Assembly (NCBI GenBank): GCA_963978545.1
Contig: OZ021726.1
Span: 32,956,459 to 33,020,458, forward strand
Length of the DNA stretch: 64,000 bases
Direction: 5' to 3'
Source of the DNA: Linyphia triangularis
Lineage: Eukaryota; Arthropoda; Arachnida; Araneae; Linyphiidae
Positions 1-12,864 of this stretch are shown in pieces. The position numbers and the translations under genes were made by a program. Each line of letters opens with the position of its first letter. The first letter of the stretch is position 1. The notes beneath the pieces were generated by a model that was not told the DNA's origin, did not search any database, and saw only the letters and a program-made list of their open reading frames with translations.

Positions 1-840
1 GTGGAGTTACCGTTTTATAGCGCTGATTTCAATACACTTTTAATTATACTCCAGAAGTTCCATCATAAAATGCAAGCTCATGTAGATATAGGATAATGGT
101 ATACATGCAACGCAACTTAATGACAATAATGGCGATGTTGTTTTTAATTCTTCAATTCATATATTTAATGATATACCGAAAAAAGTTTTAAACTGTAAAA
201 AATGCATTATTATCGCAAAGCAGCCAATGTTAAAATTCGTTCATCAAAATAATTCCCAAGCTTATTTTTCATTTGAACTTTTATCATTCTTTTTCGAACA
301 AGCCACAATCAAAGTTTCAACAATAAAGCGCATTTATTTTCTGACACTCATTATGTAATCGCGGCTTCTTCAGCAAACGATTCCCTCACATTACGAAGAG
401 AACTGAAGAGAGGAAAAATCCGGAGAATAACAAACGTTGTAGCGGGGAAGCGGATGTTTAATTACACTTTATCCAACATATTTCCCGACTTGTGTAAACA
501 AATTTTCTCGCCAGATCCCACCGGTAGTAGTTTTAAGAGCCTCCAGGGCAAATTGAAGTTAGGTCTGGAAGTTTTAAATTTTGTGTTCCTCTCTTCTTCA
601 CCGCTATTTTCTTTCCGATTTATTTTATTTGCACTATTTTTTTCCCCCTTCTTCCTAAACCGACATCGTATTTTGTTCCATTCTGAAAGTACCCGCAGCT
701 ATACCGAAACCGTTTCTCTTCCGCCAGGAATGTGTGAGCATAAATAAAATATGAGATTTTGAATGTTCTTAGAAATGGGTTTTTGGTTTGTTGTTATTAA
801 TGTTCTGTCGGGGCATCGTCGTATAGTGAATGCGATTTCG

Positions 841-871
<31 letters not shown>

Positions 872-3097
872 GTGCCAAAGACCGTCGTGAAGGTACATAT
901 TTATGGAATAAATATAGGATGACGAAGGAGGAATTAAAATATTTGTTTAAATTCTGTTTTTGTACACATCATATGAAACTAAGTCATGCTTGGAGATTCT
1001 ATTGATTGAAGAGCATATTTTAATTAAAACTTTTCGCAACCGATGTAATTTGTAATTTATGGATGGATCCTAAGTTAAAAAATGTATTGGCTGCACAATT
1101 TTGTGTCCGTAAGGCAAGTCCTTAAAAGGTCTAGGCACCTAATATAGACCACAGAAATACTTCAATTATTAGTGCTGTAAATTGGTGCTCAATAATTAAT
1201 GGCAGTTGTCACCATTTGTAAGAGATTTTTTTTTTTTACCTTTCTTTTAGCCATTTTTGAGCGTTTACGTTTTCAGCTATTAAAACTAGATATTTAAAAG
1301 AATATTTAAAAGTTGAAAGAAATTTTTTTATCAACTCATTTTTTGGAATTTCCAGCTCTCTGGTTCAGATTAATGACACTTCCTGCGTAGCGCATTCGCA
1401 ATTAGAACATTCTGTTCTTTACACAAACAGAACCAAATGAAAATTGTTTATGTCCACAAGGTGTTTCAAAACAATTTAAAATACAACAAAATAATAGACC
1501 TGTTTCTTCGTTACTTTGAACATATAATTTAATGTTGCCGTTCTTTTCAATTATGCTGCGTACTGAACAGAAATAATAAAGAAACATACCACAAAATTGT
1601 CATTTAGGCTAAATAAGTAGCAGACAGCCAATTTCGAAAACTTTTAACGAGGTTTTTAGCATTCGATTCAGGGCTGCACCCAAACAGCATAAAATGAAGT
1701 GTCCAAATACCAGCTTCCCACTTCAGCAACTAAACCCCTCAATAACTCATTATCTCGTTACTCATCAGCACAATAATTAAAATATTCAACAACTGCACCT
1801 CTTTCAAAGACCCCATTCTTCCCCCCTCCCCCTACATGACATAATCTCAACAAAAGCTTCAGACGCGAAATGTGTATGCAACCCTCAGATATAATAATAA
1901 TACACGGTCTATGCCTGCTTCTAACACTGTAGCCGGCTAAATAAGCACTCGCGCACTTACGTTAATACCCCGGCGTCTAATAACGGGGCCTTGTTCATTT
2001 CCCTGTGTCATTTCCATTGTGCTTGCGTCAACAAGGATGATGGGGGGGGGAAGGGAGGGATACAGTGCTTATTAGTGTTCCGATTACGCACGGTAGATGG
2101 CGCTGGCCAAAGCTGCTTATTGGTGGGGGGGGGGTAGTTTGTCTGGATTGCTGGGATTGAGGAAAGGTACGCTCGAAGAGTTTTCGGGAATTAATGCTGA
2201 ATATTTTTTTTATTATGATTTGAATCTGAAGTGGCCGATGGGTATTGCTGCGTACTAGATTTTGTTTGATAGCGGTGGTGTTTGGTTGTTTATTTCTCAT
2301 TGAATATGCCTGTAATGTAAAATAAATTGGAGGGATGTTAATACGGTGGTGGGGATTTAAGGGAGTAAGTTGTGCAGTTGATCCCGGCGTACTTTCTTGA
2401 ACTGTTATTGGTCTCCGAATGAAAAATATAACACTGGCAGAAAAAGACTGTTGGCATCGGAGTATATATTATCATTTGGTTAAATATAGGGTTTTAGAAT
2501 ATATGCTAGAACACATTTCGTTTTGCAAGTGTAGTGTTTTTCTTTATTTGGTTCAACTTACAAAGACATTTCGAGGTTCGCAAATTCTCGGCTGTAAAGA
2601 TTTGTAGAGCTATCACAAATTAATTATTAATTATTACAAAATTACGTATGATGTTTTTCTCTAATCCCGCTTTATATAATGTTATAATCTTAAATACCAT
2701 AAAGATTTTAGTCAAGCTTCTATTTGAATTTTATTGATCGATTTCTACTCATCTTGACTTATTCTTCGTTATTTAAAGAGGTTTTGGTCTTGAGAATTAA
2801 AAAATATCAATTTATCTCAAGATCCACAGTCAAAACCATTTTGTAAAGATATTGACACTCCATTATAGTAACAAAGCATTGAAATGAAATATATGCTGTG
2901 TATAAATATATTGAAGTGTATAATGAAATATATTGAAGTGTATAAATAAAGTCTCATTATTAAAACATTTTTTTTTTTTTTTTTAAATATCACACTATTC
3001 TGACAAAGTACCTTCATTTCTTGGGCGGAAAAAGTCTATCAACCAGTTTTTTCCTCTAATGCCTTTGTTTCCAAAATTAAGGTACATATTTATAGTT
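1..3097. other. No gene recognised
   Basis: Intron-like AT-rich sequence with a 29-nt poly-T (843-871), G/C mononucleotide runs near 1820, 2042 and 2124, and CTCF-like site 1. Short open frames look random. Confidence 0.5.
2088..2107 (+). promoter_or_regulatory. CTCF-core-like site 1
   Basis: ACGGTAGATGGCGCTGG contains TAGATGGCGC, close to the CTCF core (CCASYAGRKGGCRS). Motif match by eye only. Confidence 0.3.
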
Positions 3098-3508
3098 CAG
3101 GACCACAGAACCTGGAAATCAGGGAAATGTCAGCCAGCTTTCTGATTCTAGAAGAAATCAGGGAAATGTCAGGGAGTTTTTTCAAATTTCACGAAAATAA
3201 GGGAAATGTTCATCACTGTTTTCCCATTCATCCGCATTTTGGTGTCATTTACCAGGAGAATCGTGGTGGCATTCATTAGAAGTTTAACGTTGAGGAATAA
3301 TTTAAACTTTTTCATTACCACCAAAACTATTTTTAAAAAAATGGCATAGTGTCTCTTTAGCATACATGTTCTATATGATCAGGGTGTCTACACATCTGGA
3401 AAGTTGGTGAAATTTTTTAAAAAAAAGTTTGCCGTAAAATCAGGGAATTTTTTAGAAATCCATCAGGATATTCAGGGATTTTTTTTCCTGAATTTTGTGG
3501 TCACCCTG
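3098..3508. mobile_element. hAT-like or other inverted-repeat MITE copies
   Basis: CAGGGTGTCTACA at 3380-3392 and its inverted partner TGTGGTCACCCTG at 3496-3508 bound a 129-bp unit. A third similar terminus, CAGGACCACAGAACCTGG, starts at 3098. The interior is rich in TCAGGGAA words (3130, 3155, 3440, 3472). No clear target duplication was seen, so the superfamily is uncertain. Confidence 0.45.
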
Positions 3509-3639
3509 TAGTTACATTCAGGGCATTTATTACTAAACGAGAGGGAGAATTTAAGTTTCAGCAAAAATTAACGCTTCCTTTCATTCCTGATCAGCTTCAT
3601 TTAAAATTCTTTTTAAATAAATTGATATAAATATATAAT

Positions 3640-3785
3640 TATCTATATAATTATATATATAATTGATATAATTATATATATAATTGATATAATTATATAT
3701 ATATATATATAATTGATATAATTATATATATAATTGATATAATTATATATATAATTGATATAATTATATAAATATTATATGATTA
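3640..3785. repeat. AT-only minisatellite, ~21-bp unit
   Basis: About six copies of AATTGATATAATTATATATAT with small length changes. It lies just left of the Tc-type transposon end. Confidence 0.8.
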
Positions 3786-4713
3786 TATATTAACATCATA
3801 TCATGTTAAAATACAGCCTGTCCCAAAAATATAGGTATCGTCTGATTTTCCTTAGAAATATTATTTGTTAAATATTTTTTTTTCAGCAGAAGATTATTTA
3901 TTTACATTTCTTGAAAGTATTTATCACCTGCTTTTCTGACTTTTATTGGTTTGTATGACTTTTTCGCTTGTATTTTTTTTTTTTTTTTTTGCATTTCTCC
4001 ATGTTTTGGTACTTCCTGATGTCAAAAATATTATCTAGAAAAAATGTGTGTCTATGGATACGTGGTCAGCATAACTCCCTAACAAATTTATCAACGATGT
4101 TCAAATTTGGTGAGCAAGTTGGTGATGGCCCAAGAACCTGCCATTAAGGTTTTCGTCAAAATCGCTCATGAGCATAAGGTCGCTGCCATTGAAAAAATCA
4201 TGCTTTTCAATGATTGCTAAAAAACGGCTCTAATGATTTCGATAAAAATTGCTGTGCTAATGCTTCTTAAGGTGTTCTATACATCCCCACCTCCGAAATT
4301 CCCGTAAAAATGCTTCAGTGGCGTAAAAAGAGGAAAAACGAATGCCTTTAACTCAGAATTCTCTTTGCTTGAACATAGCTTATGAACGATCGTTTTTTCT
4401 CCTCTTCTTAGTTTTCTGATAAGAAAAGATAATATAAGAATCATCGAAATTTCCATTTTGGCGAAGTGTTTTTTTTTTTTTTTTTTTTTTATTATTTATT
4501 TATTTTATTATTATTATTTTTAAAAAAAGTCCCATACTACAATTATGGCAAAAAAATCACCAAACTGGCCATTTTTTCTAAGCGAATATTGGAAATATAA
4601 AAACGGTAAATGTCACAAATCCACATCAGTAATATAGTGTAATTGAAAGTTGTGCGATGTTCCAAACCCCTAGTTTTCGCCTAACAATTCGACGTTTTCA
4701 CAAATTTAACAAA

Positions 4714-6472
4714 ATGCCTAGAGGTAAAGATATTTCTAAATATTAAATCATCAAATTTTTGGATTGAAAACTTAAAGGTCATCATCCGAAAGATATATTC
4801 AAGATTTTAAAGAGATCTTAAAAAAAGTGTTTACAGAATTTTGCATAAAGGCGACAAGTTGTCTAATAAATAAAAAATCTGGTCGACAAAAAAATAACAT
4901 CTATGCGCAGTGACAAAATTATTCTAAGCATGGCATCTAGAAAAAATGTCATTGCGACAAATTGCATCCAATTTTGGAGTGTCAAAAAATACCATTCACA
5001 GAAGAAAACTGGAATTTAAAAGAATAACTTTCAAAAATATATTGAAGACACCATGCTTAAAAGTACACCACAAAACTGGGCTTTTAATCTGGGCAAAGAA
5101 AATTATGTATTATGGTGATAAATGGTCGTCAATAATATATAGTGACGAGAAAAGTGGAACTTGGATGGACCAGATGGATATAAATTTTACTGGCATGATT
5201 TAAGAAGCGAACTAAGAAATATTTTTAGTAAACTTTAAGATGAAGAATCAGTAATGACTTGGGAAGTGGTTTTGGATTAAATGTACAAACATTTTTAGCA
5301 ACTTGTAGCAAGAAAATTAACTCCCAGGACTATCAGCAAATATTAGAGGCCAATATTATTCAACTACCAGATTTGGTGGGAGGACCAAACTGTGAATTTC
5401 AACAAGATACCACGGTGGTTCGAAAATATATATGTATATATATGTATTTTTCAAACGCATGAGGAGAGAAAAGTTGTTACATATCTTGTTAAGAAAATTG
5501 TAAAAAAAAATAAAAACTATATAATATCTTCAGATTGCGCTTTCAGCTCAAAGTTTGGAGAAAATACAAAAATAACTATTTTTCCTAAATTTTTTTTAAT
5601 TTTTAAACGTTATATATTTGAAAGGCAATAGTTTGCGATGTATAGTGAAAGAGTGGTATAACAGACAGGTGGGAAAACAAGACAGACAAAAAGTGGGTGG
5701 CGCTGACGCCAAAGACATTAGGACAACACCTTTTTTTTAAAAAAAAAAGATCCATAATGCCCGACTTTCTACAACAGTTTCCTTCAAAGTGCATTGCTGG
5801 AATAGAAAGCTCGAGAAAAAGTGAACAAAATGAATAAAAGCATGTTTAAAAAAAAAATGTAAGAAATAACGTTAGTACCCATTTTACAGAAAATTAATTA
5901 TTAATTTACAGACAAAATTTACTTTTAAGTATTTTTAATTATTAACATTGCAAACAATTTCCTTTCTAATTAAAATGTTTAGAAATTAAAAAAAATAAAA
6001 TTAGGAAAAATATATACATATTTATTTTTTTTTTATTTTTTTCAAAACTTTGAGGTGAATGTGCTGGAAGATATTATTATTATTATTTTTCGAATTTTTT
6101 TTACAGTTTTTCCTATTAAGATGTGTGACAACTTTTTTCACCCTTCAAATATAACAAATTATTTTGGTTTTCGAAACACCCTACTATTCATGTGTCTAAC
6201 TCGACAAAAATGTGGTTCAACATGAATAATATCTATGTAATGGACTGGCCATCTCTCAGTACTGACTAAATCCAATAAAGATCGTGTGGGGACATCTAGC
6301 ACGAAAATTATATGAAAATGGACGCCAATAATTTTCGACTAAAGACTTTAAAGCAGAGATAGCACAAGCATTGTATGAACTGCCTCCAGAGGTAATACAA
6401 AACTTAATACTTTCGATGGAAAACAATGTATTTGAAGTGATTAAAGGTAATCGAAACACGATTACACATTAA
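4714..6472 (+). pseudogene. Tc1/mariner-type transposase, interrupted and catalytically dead
   Basis: Starts MPRGKDISKY at 4714 and ends ...NRNTITH before TAA at 6470-6472. Visible pieces: helix-turn-helix MSLRQIASNFGVSKNTIHRRK (4946), WSSIIYSDEKS with the first catalytic Asp, GPDGYKFYWHDLRSE-like text across a frameshift near 5200, NSQDYQQILEANI, then FQQD at 5395-5406 where the second Asp lies. A 775-bp TA-flanked insertion follows (5410-6184). After it the protein resumes with ATIHVSNSTKMWF, then MDWPSLSTD and NPIKIVWGHLARKLYENG. The third catalytic position is Lys instead of Glu (NPIK for NPIE). Stops in the N-terminal part, the frameshift, the insertion and the Glu-to-Lys change all show long inactivity. 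Confidence 0.8.
5410..6184. mobile_element. Foldback TA MITE nested in the transposase pseudogene
   Basis: Flanked by TA at 5408-5409 and 6185-6186. Ends are CCACGGTGGTTCGAAAA and (inverted) GTAGGGTGTTTCGAAAA. The outer ~190 bp on both sides are inverted copies, for example AAGTTGTTACATATCTT against the inverted AAGTTGTCACACATCTT, and ATATCTTC followed by CTCAAAGTTT on each side. No coding capacity. The TA duplication and TIR style point to a Tc1/mariner-mobilised MITE. Because it splits a continuous protein match, its boundaries are well fixed. Confidence 0.75.
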
Positions 6473-6549
6473 CATTTGTAAGTTTATTTTTCAGACTTAT
6501 ATAGTATAACCCATAAAACAAATATTGTCTATAATTAAGGGACACCCTA

Positions 6550-9377
6550 TTTTCTGTTTTTCTAAATAAATTCAGCATTTGTGGTTTTTTCTAATAAATT
6601 AACCCTAACTTGTGTTTCATGTAGTGTTTATAATTATACACTGTACAGTTTTTTTTTTTATCCCATTCTTATTTTTACTATGAATTTTATTTTATTCTTT
6701 TGTCTATATTTTTAGGATAGTTTATATTTTATAATACTAGCAATATCTAATTCTTCATCACGTAGCAAATTAATTTTATCTTTGGGCGTGGTTTGAATGG
6801 CCTATGCTTAAGCTCTCTCATATAATATACATAACACTCTATCACTTCTTAGGCTTGCTTCGTTACCCTCAATATCACAGGAAATAGTCTTTAAAAAAAG
6901 AGACCCCCGATTATTTCTGAAACTGCACAATCATTTTAATTTTTCTATCTCTTAAGAAAAACTTGAATAATTTATCTCGTAGAATAAATAATTTTACTCC
7001 CACAAAACTAAAAATCCACTTATAAAGATCTTTTCCAAACGTTGCCACTTAAAATTTCTTTAAAACGAAATAATTCCTCCATAAGTTTGAACCTCGTCCA
7101 ATCATCTCAATTTTCTTTTTCTTTCCGAAAGAGGGCGTGAAATGCACGTGACACCAAACGATAATTTCTCCGGAAAAACAGAAAGCGCTTTCTAGTAGTG
7201 ACATTTTTTATCATTTAAGGTTTTCATTAATTCGCTTTGTTTTGGTGTTCTGTTCAAAACGGGAGAGGGGGGGGAGGCGTGCAAGGGCGTGGGGGTGATG
7301 CTAGAATAATTGCTGTTCTTCCGTCTCTTTTGTGTACGTTCGAAAAGAGATTTAAGTTTTAGAATATTTTTTTTCTTCACATTTTGTCTTGATTGTCAGA
7401 ACCAAAGATGGCGATAAGTTACTGCGTCTTTTGTTGTTGACGAGGTTTTTAAAAAGGATTGTTATTATCTCTTGTATGGATAAAATGGTCTGTCGTTTCT
7501 TAAATTTAAAGTTTATTTTATAATTGTTTCTTTTGCGGAAAAACGATGTAAATGGCTGGTCTTGACGGGTCATGAAATCCGATTTGCAAAGTGCAATTTA
7601 TGGCTATTCAAAATGAGACATTATGTAGAAATCAGTGGGATTTTTTTATGTTTTGACACGATGAAAGGAATTGAATCTCTTACAATTAAATTAAATTATA
7701 TATACTTTTCGCATTGATAAAAGGAATAAATTTATTAGCATATGATTGCATAAAACTAAATGTTCTATTTAAAAAAAAAATATTTGGATTATGATTGCTC
7801 AGAATACATTTAGTACCAGATGATTGCATCAATAGAAAAATTATTGGAAACGGAGTACTTATTTTGTGTTATCAAAAGTACTATAACACTCTAATTATTA
7901 TGCATCAAATATTTATTACTTATGAATTATTTTTACAATATATCTTTGCATTAATGTTATGAATATCGTACAAAAGTACCATGTTTGAAATTTAATGGTA
8001 CTCAATACTATTATAAAACAATATATGTGAAACATAGGCTTTGAAATTGTCTTTGATATAAAGTGGATCTAAATATAAAATGGACAAAACTTTTTATAAC
8101 ATACAATTTAACGATATGTTAGGAATGTCTTCGACAGTCTTTAAATTTGTTTTTCACCTAATTCATACAAAAAAAAAATTCTTCTCAATAGTCCAAAGAA
8201 TGGCATTTTCTACATCAAAAACTTAAGTAAAAAAAATTAATTTCGATGCGTAATACATCCAAAATAATGCAGGGTAATTATAATCAACGTTCAGCTTTCA
8301 AAAGTCTGTAAAAAAATCACCTCTGGTCAAAATTTCTGAAATTTGACCGGAATGCACGTGCAGAATGGAAAATGGTATAGCACAATTGGGGGGGGGGGGG
8401 GAATATTTCCAAATATATGTTTTCTTATGCCTTACCATTTCCACCTTTATTTATATTTAGGTCAATTTTCAGGTAATTCTGACTAGTGGTTCTTTTTTAA
8501 CATCATTCTTAAAGGCGAATAGGCGCCCTGTTCATAGTAGATTCTTTATAACGTTACGAGTATAAATATTACAGTAGGCAATGATTGAGATACACTGACT
8601 TTATCACTTTGTAACAGTTAACTATTCCGAATAGTTTCTTCCCTTATCAATAAAACTCTAGCCCCATATTCCCTCATTTTACGCCCCTTCACACCCCCAA
8701 TCACTCCGAATGAGATTGAAAATACCGAACTCTCTCTCTCTCTCTCGCCCCTAAACTTAAAAGAAAAGGTGGGACTATTTTTCTTAACTTATTTCCTTTG
8801 TGAGCTTCCACCTCTGGCATCACAAAGCACGATGATTTCTTTCCTTCAAACTAACTTTTAGAAGAAACAAACGTGCCATCTGAGTTCTCTATTGAAGAAC
8901 CCCGAGTGAGATAGAAGGCCCAATCACCTACTTTTATCTCAGAAGGTGAGATTCTTCTTTAAGAAGTAGCCTTTAATAGAAGGAAAAACTATCACTTTCT
9001 TGTCTCTTCTTCTGTTTGGTCTTCTTCTTTCTTTAAAGTGGGGGGTTCGGAACTGGATGAGAAAGTGGTGTGAGATGTGCTGAAATAGACAAGAAGGTGG
9101 AATGAGAAACATGGAAGAGGACTTAAGAATCAGTTTTGCGAGTTGTACGGTGTAAGTGAGAACTTCTTCAGCAACTCCGTAGAGTTGCTGAAGGATGCTG
9201 ATCTATGGTAGTATGCTTTTGTTGCGACTTAACGCTGTTTTGATGTTGTTGAGAGTTGGTAGAGAAAAGAATTGATACATCTCTCACCCAGTGGAACAAT
9301 GATTTAAATGCGAAAGTTGGTAGAAGTAAGATAAACGCGTTATATTGGAGTAGATGTAGTTACGTTGTTGCTCCACC
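6550..9377. other. No gene recognised
   Basis: AT-rich sequence. A purine-rich patch lies at 7140-7430. A 14-nt poly-G is at 8388-8401. A (TC)n run lies near 8732. Patch 8640-9130 is somewhat GC-richer with GAAG/CTTC words, no motif I trust. Confidence 0.5.
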
Positions 9378-9580
9378 GATATGTAGAGTGCAATGCTAGT
9401 TTTAAAGTTGAAGTAATATGTAGAATGTAAAATAAGTATGAGAATGAGTGATATGTAGACTGTAAAATTTGTATTAGAGTATGAGCGAGATGTGGAGAGA
9501 GAAAATTAGTAATGAAATATGAATGATTGTGGAGAGCAAAATTGGTATTAAAGTATGAGTGATAAGTAAAGTGCAAATAA
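9378..9580. repeat. 36-bp minisatellite, six diverged units
   Basis: Units begin GATATGTAGAGTGCAA-like and end AGTATGAGT-like; period about 34-38 bp. The minus-strand open frame across it (repeated YHSYFNTNF-like text) is a by-product of the repeat and not a gene. Confidence 0.7.
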
Positions 9581-10349
9581 TTATTGGTTTACATCTACCT
9601 CCGATAAAAAATTAAAAAAAATATATGTTTGTGTGAACAAATTGTCCAATTTTTCCACGAAATATGTAAATGTATTCTTTTTCTTCAACAGTTCATAGTG
9701 TATCTATATGAGATTAGAATTTTATAATCCAGCATCAATATTGCATCAACATATAAGCTAAATAATTACAAAAAATAAAATTTTGAATTATTTTCATTAA
9801 GTTCAGTGCCTGAAGTTATTTTGGATTTTGCTATGTATTGTTAGATCAATTCTGAAAGAGAAAGAGTAATGTCAAAATAGAATCAAAAGTATATTTTTTT
9901 CATACAGCGTATCCTTGAATCGCTTGATTCTAAAAGGGGACTTCAACAGAGTTGTCCGATAACACTTTTTTGTTTTGTTTATGACTTTATTAAAATATCC
10001 AAGTATTAATCCAAGGTTTCTGTCATTCATAGCTACTTTGTTTTAGAGTTTCTAAGTTTCCGTTTGATGTTAGAAAGGAACTTCTTTACAGACGATCCTT
10101 TTTAACAATCATTTCGCTGCACGATAAAAGAATGTGCTTTTTTCACACTTCCTTTTATCAAATCCCCAACTTTATCAGTCTTGAAATTTGGTTAGATTGT
10201 CCCTAACGTATTACGATTTTAGTGTGTACGTTTTAATTGAAATTGAATCATAGAAAGTACATGAAATTTGAAAATTTAAAGAAGGTTTTTTGGCAAGTTA
10301 AATCTGTCAACTAGGTAAGGTCCACTGTGCCTTTTCTAAAGTAACTTAA

Positions 10350-10367
10350 GGGGAGTGTAAACCTTTT
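10350..10367 (+). repeat. Left terminal inverted repeat of the Kolobok element
   Basis: GGGGAGTGTAAACCTTTT directly after TTAA. It matches the reverse complement of 13308-13325 with one difference (G/T at position 8). Confidence 0.85.
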
Positions 10368-10576
10368 GACGACAAGAAAAACATCTTTTTGTCATAATTT
10401 TCAATATGCGTTTAAAAGAAATGTATTTTATATTTTTAATTGATTTTTTCTTTACAGCATAATGATATATTCCTCTTTGAAAAACAATAATTTTTTTAAA
10501 CTTAAGTATTTTTTTAAAAAAGTTATCATGTGAAATGTAATGATGGAAAATTTGGAGAAAAAAATCTAAATGCAAG

Positions 10577-10887
10577 TTACCCGCAAGATATTTTACTAAA
10601 TATTTGTCAGATACGCAATATTAATAGTGCAAATTAAAGCTTGTAAATGGGTTTATTAATTAAGGCTCAGTTGTCTCTTAAAACAAAATAGAAATATTTT
10701 TAAATTAAAAAGAAATAAAAAAAATTACATTTTAAAATTTTTACTTAACTATAAATACCATTTTATACCAAAAAAAATTGAACCACATTCACAATTGAGC
10801 TTTAGAGAATGTAAAACTATCACATGTATGTTCTTAAAAAATTTCAAGATGATAGGACAATAACTTTTTTTTTAATCTTGCGGGTAA
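10577..10887. repeat. Internal inverted-repeat segment in the Kolobok left end
   Basis: TTACCCGCAAGAT (10577-10589) and its exact reverse complement (10875-10887) bracket about 285 bp. The same bracketed segment, in the opposite window orientation, forms the core of the MITE at 25193-25959 (boundaries 25423-25435 and 25719-25731). Function unknown; it may be a subterminal transposase-binding region. Confidence 0.7.
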
Positions 10888-11131
10888 ATTAGAAAATGTG
10901 TGAAAAAAGCATCATGATGAAAAATCGATTTAAAGTTATAAATTGTGTTCAGCGTATTATCAATAAAGAAACTTTGCGTTAAATTGTTCCAGATATATGT
11001 ATCAAACTTTTGTTAATTATCTATGAAAAATTTGAGCTAATTTAAAATTAATTTTTTGTTAAATTAATTGTTGTTTTAACAGGGAAAGTAAGTTTAAATT
11101 AAGAAATACATACGTTGACATATATTCTATT

Positions 11132-12864
11132 CTAAAATAAACCAGCAGCATATGTCGTGCCTTCGGCAGCTAGTATCTGTGCAGTTTCTGCCTGTTTCCT
11201 CATTCGTTGAGCACGCCTAGCATCTTTGGTTTTAAGCTTAGCTTTAATGTCGGCTGCTTTTATACGAACAAAATCAGATTTCACAGCAGCCACTTTACAA
11301 TTGTAGCCTACGTTGAAGCCCATATGCTTCATTACTCGAAGTTTACCAGCACATCCATCATTGAAGTGTAGTATTGCTTCATTTACTGCAATGTCTACAG
11401 TAGTCTTGGAACACCCAGATGTTTTGGGGCAGTATTTCCAAACTGTTGAATTGAAAGATTCATTGGAGTTTTGGGTTTTGCCACCCAAACATTTCCTCAA
11501 AAGTTTTGGTGCAGACAAATCAGCAAAAATTGGTTTTATTGCAGTCATCACTGCACTTGGTACTACTTTCTGATGTTTAAATGGCTCCGATGAAGAAGAA
11601 GCTTTGTGCTTTTGGAATTTGCACCACGATTCGGTGCCAATGGGACAAAAATGGTGTAGTGGCTCAGCGTCTGTTGACTGATGGTGACAAAAAATGGCCC
11701 AAATAGATTTGCGCATTGCCTTCTCACAATTTGCATTGGCGCGAATGGCATTACCATAGTACTTTGTTAATGATGATATCAGCTTATCAGTCAGGCGATT
11801 TTTACCCCCGAGACTTTTCCCATCAGCCAGTTTTTTGCCCCTGTACACTAATTTTAACTTTCTCAGGCGGGTGCCCATCCGTTTCTGAACGTGCCCCACA
11901 CATTCAACTTTTTCGATTGAAGTATCGCCATATGGGTTTGTTTCTTGTAATTCGTGGAATGTGGAAGTGTCACCATCTCCTATATACTTCACGTATTTTG
12001 TATTATTTTTCGCAACTGAACGTACAAAGATGCGCTTCATTCCAGACACTTCCATACTTCCAGAGGAACCAATATGGTTTTTCACGCATTTCTTTATATG
12101 TATTTTCTGCCAGTCAAGAAATTTCTTCCCTTTGCGTGGACCTTTCCATTTGGAACATCCTCGGCAACATGATGAAAGGACCTCAGCATCAATGACTTTT
12201 CCAGTAACATCCCCAATGACACTACACACTCCAATACGGGAAGTATGTCCTCGCGTCTTCCACGTGCCATCGCCACTGACACATATCCCTCGTCAGTGGA
12301 AGCAATTTCTTCTTTTGCAGCTCTCAGCATTGATTCATCTGCAATTTCAGAGCTCGCTAATTTAATTTCTTCTTGAATTTTACTGTAAGCCATCTTACTT
12401 ACAGGCTTGGGCAAATCCATTGTGGAACAAAAGTTCTGCATACCTGCATGACCTAACCCAAGTAATCGCATTGCATATATGAACCTGCGATTGATTTCGC
12501 TAAGTTTTCTGTCTCGAATATTGGGTGAGTTTTGAAAGCAGGATATCACTCCACAATGTTCACACTGAATGGTGAATTCAGATGTTAATCCATACACAAT
12601 TCGCTCAGATATATGTAATTCTCCACTGCATTTACATCTTAGTACAATTAATTCTGAAATCAAAATATTAATATCCATAAACCTGTAACCAGAACTCTGA
12701 CATTTTTTTGAACACACTTCTTCTATGCAGTCGAGTCGAAGTTTTTTTGCAGATGCAGACGATGCATTCAAACTTAAATTTTTCTTCACTGAATGCTGGT
12801 TGCCAGTATACTTCCGTTTTTTTTTACGGTAATCAGTTCCTTTCCGATTAACTTTGCTACTCAT
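11132..12864 (-). pseudogene. Kolobok/Mutator-like transposase with a single frameshift
   Basis: The gene reads leftwards from ATG at 12864 (MSSKVNRKGT) to the stop at 11132-11134, about 577 residues across two frames. The N-terminus is basic (nuclear-localisation-like), followed by a cysteine motif (CKCSG ... CEHCG) suggesting a zinc ribbon. The second part has the presumed DDE triad: Asp in SGDGTW, Asp in YIGDGDT, and Glu in TQNSNESFNSTVW. It ends in TYAAGLF, a tail typical of this arthropod family (I recall Pfam PF20700, Mutator-like transposase domain). The only break is a one-base loss in the G-run at 12287-12289 (CCC on the + strand). Upstream frame ends ...ASTDEG and downstream frame continues ICVSGDGTW with no residue lost. 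A TGA closes the downstream frame just upstream, so two separate genes are unlikely. It could be a recent mutation or an assembly error, in which case the gene is intact. Confidence 0.85.

Larger units (their letters stand above)
3814..6549 (+). mobile_element. Tc1/mariner-type transposon carrying a nested MITE
   Basis: Around the transposase pseudogene lie CAGCCTGTCCC (3814, preceded by TA) and the inverted partner GGGACACCCTA (ending near 6549), consistent with decayed TIRs. The span is 2.7 kb, or about 1.96 kb after removing the 775-bp nested insertion, a plausible size for the group. About 900 bp separates the left TIR from the start codon, longer than usual, so the left boundary is tentative. 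Confidence 0.45.

Noticed and set aside
9340..9576. Minus-strand protein with repeated YHSYFNTNF-like text
   Set aside because: It is the translation of a 36-bp minisatellite that happens to stay open.
11961..12365. Plus-strand open frames of up to 159 codons across the transposase
   Set aside because: They are antisense to the well-supported minus-strand Kolobok transposase and resemble nothing; a by-product of its codon composition.
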